Source of the DNA: Candidatus Segetimicrobium genomatis
GTDB lineage: Bacteria > Sysuimicrobiota > Sysuimicrobiia > Sysuimicrobiales > Segetimicrobiaceae
Reading direction: 5' to 3'
Assembly: GCA_005882275.1 (NCBI GenBank)
Contig: VBAK01000112.1
Location: 1 to 64,000, forward strand
Length of the DNA: 64,000 nt
Of the stretch, positions 1 to 8,187 are shown piece after piece (the first letter of the stretch is position 1; every line of letters begins with the position of its first letter). The notes under the pieces are model-generated. The model did not search any database. It worked only from the letters and a program-made list of their open reading frames with translations, and was not told the origin of the DNA. A program made the position numbers and the translations under genes.

Positions 1-539
1 TGGTCGATCGGCAGCGGCCCGGCGGACACCCCCGCCTCCTGGCCGGGGAACGCCCACTGCCCGACGGGCGCCGGATGCGCCGGATCGGCGATGTCCACGA
101 TGAGCAGGATGTTCGATCGAAACCCGGGCCACTCGGTCGACAGGAACGCGTGCGTGCCCTGGAGATCGAAGCGGTGCACGCCGCGTCCGGCGGTACGGAA
201 GAAGGCGATCTCCCGGGGCGCGCGGCGGTCCGCGATATCGAAGACTTTGAGACCCACGGCCGGCGCGCGGCCGCGGTCGTGCTCGGGGAAGCGTTCGTAG
301 TTCACGAACATCACGTCGCCGGCCACGCGCACCTTGTGTGAGTGGATGTCACCCGGAACGCCGAGCTGCGCGACCACGCGCGGATGCGCCGGGTCCCCGA
401 CATCGAGAATCGTGGTGCCGTGCGGCGGCGCCATGTGGCCGACGTACGCGTACCGCCCGTCGACGACGATCTGCCCACCGCCCGGCAGATCGAGGTATCC
501 GACCGGGACAAGCGTTGCGCCGCCGGAAGAGCCGGTCAC
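1..539 (-). CDS. LVIVD-repeat beta-propeller protein, 3' part cut by the window edge
   Basis: The visible 179 codons read as repeated blades of the LVIVD type: segments such as LKVFDIADRRAP and LLIVDIADPAHP mark each blade, with a phrase in between about mid-protein (FRTAGRGVHRFDLQGTHAFLS). LVIVD proteins are beta-propellers of unknown biochemical role, usually exported. The C-terminus lies beyond base 1. The GTG start at 539 overlaps the stop of the upstream flavin protein as GTGA, so the two are probably translationally coupled. No signal peptide is visible in the first residues, unlike the two other LVIVD-type proteins at 8188 and 30320, so this copy may be cytoplasmic or may be an incomplete family member. 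It is the last visible gene of the minus-strand UbiD operon. Confidence 0.7.
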   Translation of the reverse strand, partial: MTGSSGGATLVPVGYLDLPGGGQIVVDGRYAYVGHMAPPHGTTILDVGDPAHPRVVAQLGVPGDIHSHKVRVAGDVMFVNYERFPEHDRGRAPAVGLKVFDIADRRAPREIAFFRTAGRGVHRFDLQGTHAFLSTEWPGFRSNILLIVDIADPAHPAPVGQWAFPGQEAGVSAGPLPID

Positions 540-988
540 TCCGACCAGTCCCGCAGCTCGGCCACCACCGCCTGTTCGATCCGGCGCAGGGAAGCGGCCT
601 CCGGGCCCCGCCACTCGTAGGCCAGCGGCGAGACCGCGACCGGCGCCCAGGCCTGGTCCCGGACCTCCGCCACGGCCATCTCCCACATGGCCATCGCGAA
701 CGGGGCGGCCTCGATCCGAGGGCGCCGCATCCGCGCCGGCCCCTTGACCAGCCCGATGATGTCGTCGCGGCCGATCACCTGGAGGGCCGCCTTCCCGTCG
801 CGTTCGAGGTTGGCCAGCGTCATGCTCCCGTGGTCGGCCACGAACCGCACGCGGTCCGGGGCAATCGCAACGGCCCAGGTCATCGCCGCGTGCGCCCACC
901 CATCGGCGCCGACGGTCAGGAGCACCGCGGGGGCGCCGGCGCCGAGCAGGGCCGCCAGCCGGTCCGGGAGGATCCTGGTGGTTTTCAC
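536..988 (-). CDS. Pyridoxamine-phosphate-oxidase-like flavin-binding protein
   Basis: A 150-residue protein with the split-barrel FMN-binding pattern: an N-terminal LLTVGADGWAHAAM strand pair, then RVRFVADHGSMTLANLERDGKAAL, typical of PNPOx-like proteins in which T and N residues follow the FMN-binding strand. Length fits the small single-domain members. The GTG start at 988 was chosen because conserved sequence begins there; it lies 41 bases after the UbiD stop. In a UbiD operon a small FMN protein could handle or reduce flavin, but prenyl-FMN synthesis itself needs UbiX, which this is not. Substrate is unknown. Confidence 0.65.
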   Translation of the reverse strand: MKTTRILPDRLAALLGAGAPAVLLTVGADGWAHAAMTWAVAIAPDRVRFVADHGSMTLANLERDGKAALQVIGRDDIIGLVKGPARMRRPRIEAAPFAMAMWEMAVAEVRDQAWAPVAVSPLAYEWRGPEAASLRRIEQAVVAELRDWSE

Positions 989-1029
989 GGGCCGCCGCGT
1001 CCCCAATGCCGGCGCATGCGGGCTGAGCG

Positions 1030-2511
1030 CTATTCCGCCGCCTTGACCGCCGGGGCGCCGCGGGCCGCGGGCCGGCGCAGCGGGGCCCCGTCCGAGGACA
1101 GGACGCCGTCCCACTTCTTCAGCACCTCGGCGCGGCGCTCCGGGCTCGACTCGGCGACCGGGGGGAACTTGTCCCGCCACTCGAAGGGCCTGGTGGCGTC
1201 GATGATCGCCCGAGAGTTCAGGCCCTTTTGCCCAGGCGGGATGATCGGATCCAGCGGGCCGCTCCAGCAGCGGCGCAGGATGTCGATGTCCTTCTCCGGA
1301 TCGCAGCGGGTGCAGATCGCCCACATGACCTCCTCGAGGTTCATCACGTCGATGTCCTCGTCGACCACCACCGCAAAGCGGCCCAGGTACGCCCCGGCGT
1401 GGCACTGCGAGGCCACGAGCGCCGCCTGCCTGGCATGCCCGGAGTAGCGCTGCCTGACGGCCACCACCGTAAAGAGCCGCGACCCGCCCACTTCGTGGCA
1501 CCAGACACCGGTCACGTCGGGGACGCCTGCCAGGGCGAGCTCCTCATCGATCGCCGCCGCGCGCAGGAAGGCGCGGTAGTAGGCCAGTTCGGACGGGGGC
1601 TTGACCGGAGGGGAGCCGAGGAGAATCGGGTTGTTGCGGTGGTAGAGCGCCTGGACCTTCACCACCGGCTCTTCCCGCTGCGCGCTGGCGTAGTATCCCG
1701 TCCACTCGCCGAACGGCCCTTCCGGCAGCCTGTGGCCCGGGTCCACAAACCCCTCGATCACGATCTCAGCATCCGCGGGGATGGGCAGCCCCGTCACCGG
1801 TCCCTCGATGACCTCGACGGGCCGGCCCTGCACGCCCCCCACCCAATCGTACTCCGACATCCCCCAGGGAATCTCCAGCGATCCGGCCATGAAGATCGCC
1901 GGATCGTGGCCGAACGACATCGCCACCGGCATCGGGCCGCCGCGGGCGAGCCACTTGTCGCGTTGGATCCGCCCCTGCTTGCCGGGTGAAATGTAGAAGC
2001 CCACCTCATTCCGGGTGTGGATCATCACCCGGTAGCATCCCAGGTTCACCCACCCCTCGTCGGGGTCGCGGGTGATGTCGACGCTGCCGGTGCCGATGTA
2101 CCGGCCGCCGTCGTGTTCGTGCCATTTGGGGGTGGGAAACTTCAGCACATCGACGTCGCCGCCGCGCAAGACATTCTCCATGACCGGGCCGTCTTTCACG
2201 ACCTTCGGAGGAATCGGCCGAAGTCCCCGCTTCTTCTCCTGCCACAGGCGAAGCAGCGTCTTGATGTCCCGGTCGGTGGGCAGGCCGAGCGTCAGGGCCA
2301 GGCGCCGCGGTCCGCCCAGCGCGTTGGCGACGATGCGGTACCCCGCCGGGTAGCCGGCGATCTCGTCGAACAGGAGCGCCGGGCCGTGGCGGTTCATCAC
2401 GATCTCGGTGATGACGCCGATCTCGACGTCCCAGTCGGCCTTCCGGACGACCTTGAGTTCGCCGAGCTCTTCCACCTGCGCCATCCAGGCCCGCAGGCCG
2501 CGATCGCTCAT
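1030..2511 (-). CDS. UbiD family decarboxylase (first of three)
   Basis: A 493-residue UbiD-family enzyme, the usual length. These enzymes use prenylated FMN with a divalent metal and potassium to add or remove CO2 on aromatic and unsaturated acids. The catalytic pair of glutamates is intact in the motif EGPFGEWTGYY around residues 275-285, and metal/cofactor segments such as GGRYIGTGSVDITRDPD (about 165-180) are present. The ATG at 2511 follows a strong GGAGGAGGGAGAGG ribosome site; codons further upstream encode a basic, poorly conserved stretch. It is closely similar to the UbiD at 6466-7944, so the operon carries two paralogues. The substrate cannot be read from sequence. Confidence 0.9.
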   Translation of the reverse strand: MSDRGLRAWMAQVEELGELKVVRKADWDVEIGVITEIVMNRHGPALLFDEIAGYPAGYRIVANALGGPRRLALTLGLPTDRDIKTLLRLWQEKKRGLRPIPPKVVKDGPVMENVLRGGDVDVLKFPTPKWHEHDGGRYIGTGSVDITRDPDEGWVNLGCYRVMIHTRNEVGFYISPGKQGRIQRDKWLARGGPMPVAMSFGHDPAIFMAGSLEIPWGMSEYDWVGGVQGRPVEVIEGPVTGLPIPADAEIVIEGFVDPGHRLPEGPFGEWTGYYASAQREEPVVKVQALYHRNNPILLGSPPVKPPSELAYYRAFLRAAAIDEELALAGVPDVTGVWCHEVGGSRLFTVVAVRQRYSGHARQAALVASQCHAGAYLGRFAVVVDEDIDVMNLEEVMWAICTRCDPEKDIDILRRCWSGPLDPIIPPGQKGLNSRAIIDATRPFEWRDKFPPVAESSPERRAEVLKKWDGVLSSDGAPLRRPAARGAPAVKAAE

Positions 2512-2584
2512 CGTCCTCTCCCTCCTCCGATTTCCCGCAGCGCCCTCCCCCGGACCCGCCCCGGTCGGACGCCGTGCTGTCCGC

Positions 2585-3565
2585 TCACGCGTTCTCACGC
2601 CCGCTCAGGTGGAGGAGGCGGCCTGCGGTGTCCCCCAGGATGGCCTCCGCCGATCCCCGCGGGAGCCCGAGGCTCCGGATCAATCCGATGTAGTCCCGGA
2701 TCGCCCCGATCCCCTTTCCCGTCTGGGTCGTCGCCCCCGTGAAGTCCTGTGGATAATCGGTGGCAAAGACCAGCCGGTCGGGCCGGATTCCTTCGAGGGC
2801 GCAGCGCAGCGCGACGGGCCCGCCTTCGAACCCGGCCGCGTCGAAATAGAGGCGGTCGAAGGACTCCTCGAAGGGCCGCCGCAGCGTGCCGAACCGCCCC
2901 GACTTGGCCGCCAGCCGCTCCTTCACGGCGGCGATCCCGCCGCCGAAGTGCGCAAAGACGAGCTTCAAGTCCGGCATCTCCTCGAGCACGCGCCCCGCGA
3001 TGACGCGCGTCACGGCCACCTGCAGGTCGATCTCACGGCCGATGATCCGGGCGAGATCGTACTCCCGGAGGAGCGCATAGCCGCCGGGGAGCTGCGCGGG
3101 ATGCACGAAGACCGCGAGGTCGAGCGCGCACGCCTTCCGATAGAATGGCACGAGCGCCGGAGCATCCAGCGGCAGCCCGTTCACCTGAGCGGCGATCGTT
3201 GCGCCCCGAAGGCCCAACTCCTTCACCGCCCGGTCGATCTCCCGCAGGCCGGACTCTTCGAGGACGGGGGCATGCGCCAGGCCGGCAAAGCGGTCCGGGT
3301 GCTGATCCTGGATCTCCGCGATCTGCTCGTTGATCAGCCGGCAGTCGTCCAGGGGGGCGTCCCACCCGAGGTTGCAGGAGAGCACCGCCATATCGATGCC
3401 CGCCTCATCCATGTCCCGGAGCTGGCCGGCGACGTCGTAGAGCTTGTCGTGGAGCGTGAACTTGGGGACGCCCTCCTCGATCAGGTTCCGGCGCTCTCCG
3501 GGCGCAAAGCCCTTGCGGGCGGCGAGCTCCACGGGCACGAAGTGATGCTGGAAGTCGACGATCAT
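2585..3565 (-). CDS. Amidohydrolase family 2 (ACMSD-like) protein
   Basis: A 326-residue TIM-barrel amidohydrolase of the ACMSD/resorcylate-decarboxylase group, which hydrolyse or non-oxidatively decarboxylate ring acids with a metal. Recognisable segments are the N-terminal metal motif region VDFQHHFVP (residues 3-11), HPAQLPGG near the middle, VFAHFGGG, and FATDYPQDFTG with the conserved aspartate near the C-terminus. The first histidine of the usual HxH pair is glutamine here (Q6, with H8 kept), so metal binding may be altered. The ATG at 3565 overlaps the TPP-enzyme stop as ATGA. Its place between a TPP enzyme and a UbiD decarboxylase suggests a ring-acid or ring-cleavage intermediate as substrate; this is inference. 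Confidence 0.8.
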   Translation of the reverse strand: MIVDFQHHFVPVELAARKGFAPGERRNLIEEGVPKFTLHDKLYDVAGQLRDMDEAGIDMAVLSCNLGWDAPLDDCRLINEQIAEIQDQHPDRFAGLAHAPVLEESGLREIDRAVKELGLRGATIAAQVNGLPLDAPALVPFYRKACALDLAVFVHPAQLPGGYALLREYDLARIIGREIDLQVAVTRVIAGRVLEEMPDLKLVFAHFGGGIAAVKERLAAKSGRFGTLRRPFEESFDRLYFDAAGFEGGPVALRCALEGIRPDRLVFATDYPQDFTGATTQTGKGIGAIRDYIGLIRSLGLPRGSAEAILGDTAGRLLHLSGRENA

Positions 3566-5337
3566 CGATCGATCACCACGTCCACGACGGCCGGCCGCCC
3601 GCCCTCTTTCACGGCCCGCATCGCCCCACCCAGCGCGGGGGCGATCTGCTCGGGATCCTCGACCGGGCCGACGCCGTACGCCCCGAAGGCGCGCGCCATC
3701 GCCGCGAAGTCCACCGGCGGGTCTTCGATCCGGATCCCGACCACGCGGTTCTCGACCGGCCGCCCCCGGGCCCGGGCCACGAGCGCCTGGTGGTTCTCGT
3801 CGTTGTAGTACGTCCGGTTGTTGCAGACGACGAAAAGGACCGGGATCCGGTGATGGGCGGCGGTCCAGATCGCGCTCGGCGTGTAGAGGAGATCGCCGTC
3901 CGGCTGCAGATCCACGCACACCCGGCCCGTGCCCCGGTGGGCGAGCGCGGCCCCGATCGATGCGCCGGCGCCGTATCCCAGCCCCGCGCCACCGCTGTTC
4001 CCCAGGTACTGGTGAGGGTGGACCCACTCCCACAGGCTCCGCGCCCAGCCGTCCAGCGTGCCGTTCACCAGCACCCAGTCCTCGCCCCGCAGAACGTCCC
4101 ATACCTCGGACGCCAGCCGCGCCGGCGCGATCGGCCGGTCGTTCCACGATTCCTCGCACGCGGTCCGCGCCTCGCGGCGGAGGGCCTCGTGCCGGGCCCG
4201 CAGCCGTTCGGCGCGCGGGCGGCGGCCGGCGGCTTCACCGTCCACGCCGAGCGTCCGAAGGCGCGCCATCAACACCGGCAGCGCCGCCGCGGTATCCGCC
4301 AGGATCGGCACATCGACGGGGGCCAGACGCTGGTAGGCGGTCACCCAGCTCCGGATGGCGACATCCGCCATCGTGATGTGGATCACTTTCGCCGATTCGG
4401 GGAGGACAGGCTCCGAGCGCCGGGTGAGGCGGTCGGCGCGCGCGAGCGCCCCGTAAAGGTCCACCACGTCCAGCGCCAGCACCACATCCGCGGCGGCAAG
4501 GAGTTCCTTCTCCGCGCCGGTGAGGTCCAGAGGGTGCGTGTTGGGAAAGTTGAACCGCCCGTGTCCGTAGAGGTCGATCACCGGCGCGGCCAGGAGCTCC
4601 GCGAGCCCGACCAGGGCATCCACGGCCGCGGGAGCACGCCCGAGGTACTCGGCGATGATGACCGGCCGCTCCGCGTCACGCAGCAGCCCGGCCGCCTCGT
4701 CCAGGGCCGCGGCATCCGCCGCGATGGGCGCGGGCGGCGCGTACCGGGCGACCTCCGGCACCGGCACGTCTTCGGACAGCGGCATCTCCTGGAGCGCGGC
4801 ATCGAAGCACAGGTACACCGGCCCCTTGGGCTCGGTCATGGCGATGCGGTACCCCCGGATGATCGCTTCCGGGATCGAGGCGAGGCTGGCCGGCTGATCG
4901 TCCCACTTCACGAAGTCGCGCACGGCCTGGCCCTGCACCAGCGCGGTGTGGATCCAGTCGATCCAGGGGCGCCTCTGCTCAACGGCCATCGGGCCGGTGC
5001 CGCCCATCACGAGCATGGGCGCGCGGTCGCACCACGCGTTGAAGATCGCCATGCTGGCGTGCTGGAGGCCGACGACGTTGTGGAGGATGGCCGCCATCGG
5101 TTTGCCCGCGGCCTTGGCGTAGCCGTGCGCCAGCGCGACGGCCACCTCCTCATGGCAGCACTGCAGGAGCTCCGGCCGTGTGTTGCCGCCGTAGTTGACG
5201 ATAGAATCGTGGATGCCCCGGAAGGTCGCTCCCGGGTTGAGCGCGGCGTATTCGATGCCGAGCGACCCAAGGACGTCGACGATCAGATCGGATCCGTACT
5301 CCGGGCGCCGTCCCCCCCGGACGGCTCCGCCGCTCAT
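3562..5337 (-). CDS. Thiamine-pyrophosphate-dependent enzyme (acetolactate synthase/benzoylformate decarboxylase type)
   Basis: A 591-residue three-domain ThDP enzyme. The N-terminal pyrimidine-binding domain has the activating glutamate in CHEEVAVALAHGYA (E63). The C-terminal domain has the diphosphate motif beginning PDGD and ending with NN about 27 residues later (near residues 480-510), the family's GDG...N signature with proline in the first position. The middle domain is of the transhydrogenase-like type. Such enzymes decarboxylate or ligate 2-oxo acids. A GAGGAG ribosome site precedes the ATG. Genes on both sides are acid-processing enzymes, so a 2-oxo acid such as an arylglyoxylate is plausible but not shown. 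Confidence 0.85.
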   Translation of the reverse strand: MSGGAVRGGRRPEYGSDLIVDVLGSLGIEYAALNPGATFRGIHDSIVNYGGNTRPELLQCCHEEVAVALAHGYAKAAGKPMAAILHNVVGLQHASMAIFNAWCDRAPMLVMGGTGPMAVEQRRPWIDWIHTALVQGQAVRDFVKWDDQPASLASIPEAIIRGYRIAMTEPKGPVYLCFDAALQEMPLSEDVPVPEVARYAPPAPIAADAAALDEAAGLLRDAERPVIIAEYLGRAPAAVDALVGLAELLAAPVIDLYGHGRFNFPNTHPLDLTGAEKELLAAADVVLALDVVDLYGALARADRLTRRSEPVLPESAKVIHITMADVAIRSWVTAYQRLAPVDVPILADTAAALPVLMARLRTLGVDGEAAGRRPRAERLRARHEALRREARTACEESWNDRPIAPARLASEVWDVLRGEDWVLVNGTLDGWARSLWEWVHPHQYLGNSGGAGLGYGAGASIGAALAHRGTGRVCVDLQPDGDLLYTPSAIWTAAHHRIPVLFVVCNNRTYYNDENHQALVARARGRPVENRVVGIRIEDPPVDFAAMARAFGAYGVGPVEDPEQIAPALGGAMRAVKEGGRPAVVDVVIDR

Positions 5338-5368
5338 GTGTCGCTCCTCAGATCATCGCCGGCTGGGT

Positions 5369-6373
5369 CTACCCCAGGCGCTGTTCGAGCCTGAGGAGCC
5401 TCCACGCGCCGTACGAGAGCGACCACGTGAGGATGAACAGGCCGGCCAGCAGGTAGCCGATCCGGCCGAAGTCCAGCGCCTGCAGGCGCCCCCAGACTCC
5501 GGCGGTGAGCCCCAGCGCCCGGGTGAGCACCTGGACCAGCTCGATGCCCCCGAGCAGGAGCGCCGCCAGAACCGAGAGCCCGGTGACGGTCAGGTTATAG
5601 TAGATCTTCCTGAGCGGCGTGGCGAAGGCCCAGCGGTATGCCGTCGTCATGAACACCCCGTCGGCGGTGTCCATCAGGGTCATCCCCGCGGCAAACAGCA
5701 GGGGCAGGACGAGGATGCCCCACACCGGCAGGGCCTTGGCCGCCGCGCCCGCCGACAGGGCGAGGAGCGCCACCTCGCTGGCCGTGTCAAACCCGAGCCC
5801 GAAGAGAAATCCCAGCGGGAAGAGGTGCCAGGAGCGATCGATCATCCGGAAGAGCGGTCCGGCGAATCGCGCGACGATACCCCGGGAGAGCAGGAGCCGC
5901 TCCAACTCGTCTCCGTCGTACGCGCCGCGGCGCATCTGCTGGAAGACGAGATAGATGTCGATCCAGATGAACAGGTTCAGCACGCCGATGAGGACGAGGA
6001 AGCCCCCCGAGACGGTCGTGCCGATCACCGCGCCGACGGACCGGAGGTGCGGGAGGGCGTGCTGCACCCAGCGCGCCACGAACGCCGTGGCCAGGACCAT
6101 CAGGAAGACGATCGTGGAGTGGCCGAGCGAGAAGTAGAACCCGACCCCCAACGGCGCCCTGTCGCGGCGCGCCAGCCTGCGGACCGCGTTGTCGATCGCC
6201 GCGATGTGATCGGCGTCGAAGGCGTGGCGCAGGCCGAGCGTGTAGGCGAGGAACCCCATGCCCAGGAGCGCGGGATGGACGCGGGCCGCCGGGACCAGGG
6301 CCAGGATCCCCACGAGGTGCAGTCCAAGGATCGCCGCGCCGTACCCGAACCACGATCGTCCGTATCTGTTCAC
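5369..6373 (-). CDS. NiCoT family nickel/cobalt transporter
   Basis: A 334-residue inner-membrane permease of the HoxN/NixA/NicT family. The diagnostic metal-binding signature RHAFDADHI sits in the second helix, and the second family motif appears as LGFDTASEVALL further on; about eight hydrophobic helices are visible. The GTG at 6373 is preceded by GGAGG at good spacing. These permeases import Ni2+ or Co2+ at low concentration. Its position between a UbiD gene and a TPP-enzyme gene is odd, since neither needs nickel or cobalt; a metal for the amidohydrolase or for a cobalamin enzyme elsewhere is a guess. Confidence 0.9.
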   Translation of the reverse strand: MNRYGRSWFGYGAAILGLHLVGILALVPAARVHPALLGMGFLAYTLGLRHAFDADHIAAIDNAVRRLARRDRAPLGVGFYFSLGHSTIVFLMVLATAFVARWVQHALPHLRSVGAVIGTTVSGGFLVLIGVLNLFIWIDIYLVFQQMRRGAYDGDELERLLLSRGIVARFAGPLFRMIDRSWHLFPLGFLFGLGFDTASEVALLALSAGAAAKALPVWGILVLPLLFAAGMTLMDTADGVFMTTAYRWAFATPLRKIYYNLTVTGLSVLAALLLGGIELVQVLTRALGLTAGVWGRLQALDFGRIGYLLAGLFILTWSLSYGAWRLLRLEQRLG

Positions 6374-6465
6374 CTGCGCCTCCAATTCACCAGAACCACC
6401 GCGGCACCCGCCCAGTGCGATGCGCCTGCGCGGCCGGTGCCCGGCCTGCGAGGCGGGCGGCGGGG

Positions 6466-7944
6466 CTACCGGCCTGGGGATTTCCCATCTCCGCTCAGCA
6501 GCCAGCCCCACCGCTCGCGGGTCTGCCGCTTGTAGTCGGGATCCGGCCCGATCGGGGTGGGGAACCGATCCTTCCACTCCCAGGGGCGGGTGGCGTCGAT
6601 GATCACCCGCGAGTTGAATCCCTTGTGGTCCGGGTGGATGGCCGGATCCAGCGGCCCGCTCCAGCAGCGGCGGAGGATCTCGTAGTCCTGCTCCGGATCG
6701 GCGCGGGTGAGCACGGCCCACATCACGTCGCTCAGGTCGGTGATGTCGATATCCTCGTCAACGACGACCACCATGCGGTTGAGGTAGGCGCCCGCGCGCA
6801 CCTGCGAGGCGAGGAGGCCGGCCTGTCTGGCGTGGCCGGGGTACATCTGCCGGACCGCGACGATGTACAGCAGGCGGCACCCGCCCACCGGGTGGCAGTA
6901 TACCCCGGCGATGCCGGGGACGCCGGCGTCCTTGAGGGCCTTGCGCAGCAGCCCGGACCGGAGGTACTTCCTGAAGTGGTGCGCCTCGTACGGCGGCTTC
7001 TCGGGCGGGCATCCCAGAAGGATCGGATCGTTTCTATGGTAGATGGCCTTGACGTCGATCACCGGCTCCTCCCGGCTGCCGCTGGCGTAGTACCCGGTCC
7101 ACTCGCCGAACGGGCCTTCCATCAGCCGGTCGTTCGGATGCACGAAGCCCTCGATGACGATCTCCGCGTGCGCCGGCATCGGCAGCCCTGTATGCCTGCC
7201 CAGGATGACCTCCACCGGCCCGCCCTTCACCGCCCCCGCCCACTCGTACTCGTTCACCCCGAGCGGGATCTCGAGACAACTGGCGAGGAAAAGGATGGGA
7301 TCCATCCCCACGACCGCCAGGACGGGCATCGGCTCCCCGCGGGCGAAGTATTTGTCGCGGTGCAGCCGGCCGTGCTTTCCCGGCGAGATGTACAGCCCGC
7401 CCCGCCTGCGGTCGTGAATCATCACCCGGTAGGTGCCGAAGTTGACCCATCCCGAGTCGGGGTCGCGCGTCACGTCGGCCACGCCCGTGCCGATGTACCG
7501 GCCGCCGTCGAGATCGTGCCACTTGGGGGTGGGGAACTTGTAGAGGTCGACCGCGTCGCCTTCGAGGACGTTTTCAAGCACCGGCCCCGCAGAGACTTCC
7601 TTCACCGGGACCGGATCGATCTGGCCGAGGCGCTGCTCCCAGGCGTCGATGAGATCCAGCGCGCTGATCTGCGGGTCCATCCCGAGCGTGAAGGCGAGCC
7701 GGCGGCGCGCCCCCAGCGAGTTGAGCAGCACCCGGAACCCCCGCGGGTAGCCGGGGATCGCGTCGCACAGGACCGCGGGCGACTCCTCGGTGTGATGGAG
7801 CATCTCGGCGATCCGCCCGATGTCCTCTTCCCAGGTCGCCCCCTCGACGCGGCGGAGCTCCCCCAGGCCGTCCATCGCCCGGAGCCAGTCGCGCAGGTCC
7901 GTGTACGGTCCCGTTCGCCTGCCCCGCTCCACCACCTTGCTCAT
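6466..7944 (-). CDS. UbiD family decarboxylase (second of three)
   Basis: A 492-residue UbiD-type prenyl-FMN decarboxylase, paralogous to the enzyme at 1030-2511: both share the segments GGRYIGTG, VMIH, ISPGK, EIVIEGFV and EGPFGEWTGYYAS. The glutamate pair of the active site is therefore intact. The ATG at 7944 has the ribosome site GGGGGGAAA. It is the first gene of the minus-strand operon, facing the LVIVD gene at 8188 across a 243-base divergent intergenic stretch. Two related UbiD enzymes in one operon may form a hetero-oligomer or act on consecutive or related substrates. Confidence 0.9.
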   Translation of the reverse strand: MSKVVERGRRTGPYTDLRDWLRAMDGLGELRRVEGATWEEDIGRIAEMLHHTEESPAVLCDAIPGYPRGFRVLLNSLGARRRLAFTLGMDPQISALDLIDAWEQRLGQIDPVPVKEVSAGPVLENVLEGDAVDLYKFPTPKWHDLDGGRYIGTGVADVTRDPDSGWVNFGTYRVMIHDRRRGGLYISPGKHGRLHRDKYFARGEPMPVLAVVGMDPILFLASCLEIPLGVNEYEWAGAVKGGPVEVILGRHTGLPMPAHAEIVIEGFVHPNDRLMEGPFGEWTGYYASGSREEPVIDVKAIYHRNDPILLGCPPEKPPYEAHHFRKYLRSGLLRKALKDAGVPGIAGVYCHPVGGCRLLYIVAVRQMYPGHARQAGLLASQVRAGAYLNRMVVVVDEDIDITDLSDVMWAVLTRADPEQDYEILRRCWSGPLDPAIHPDHKGFNSRVIIDATRPWEWKDRFPTPIGPDPDYKRQTRERWGWLLSGDGKSPGR

Positions 7945-8081
7945 GGCTTTCCCCCCGCGCCGTCGTCCCGGGTACCGGCCTGCGGTCCCCTGCGGTGTCT
8001 TCACGTTTGTCACACCATTCCCCTCTCGCGCACCGCTCGGGCGCCCTCCCCACGCAACGCCTGGACTTGGCGGATCATCCG

Positions 8082-8111
8082 TTGACCAATCAAATGCATG
8101 CTGGCTATACT
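8082..8111 (+). promoter_or_regulatory. Sigma-70-type promoter for the LVIVD gene at 8188
   Basis: TTGACC (8082-8087) and TATACT (8106-8111) are separated by 18 bases and sit in an AT-richer pocket of an otherwise GC-rich intergenic region. Transcription would start near 8118, giving an untranslated leader of about 70 bases. No promoter for the divergent UbiD operon could be assigned in 7945-8080. Confidence 0.6.
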
Positions 8112-8187
8112 TCTGGCCATAAGATTGCCGGAGGGCGACAACGCGAGGAATGTTCGCGTCGCCTTGAATCTGAGAGGGGGGGACCTG

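Noticed and set aside
536-1501. A 321-residue minus-strand frame reaching back into the UbiD gene
   Set aside because: Only the last 150 codons encode conserved protein; the upstream part is the UbiD gene in another frame.
3566-4159. N-terminal extension of the amidohydrolase frame into the TPP gene
   Set aside because: Composition is that of a frame shadow; the ATG at 3565 with ATGA overlap begins the conserved sequence.
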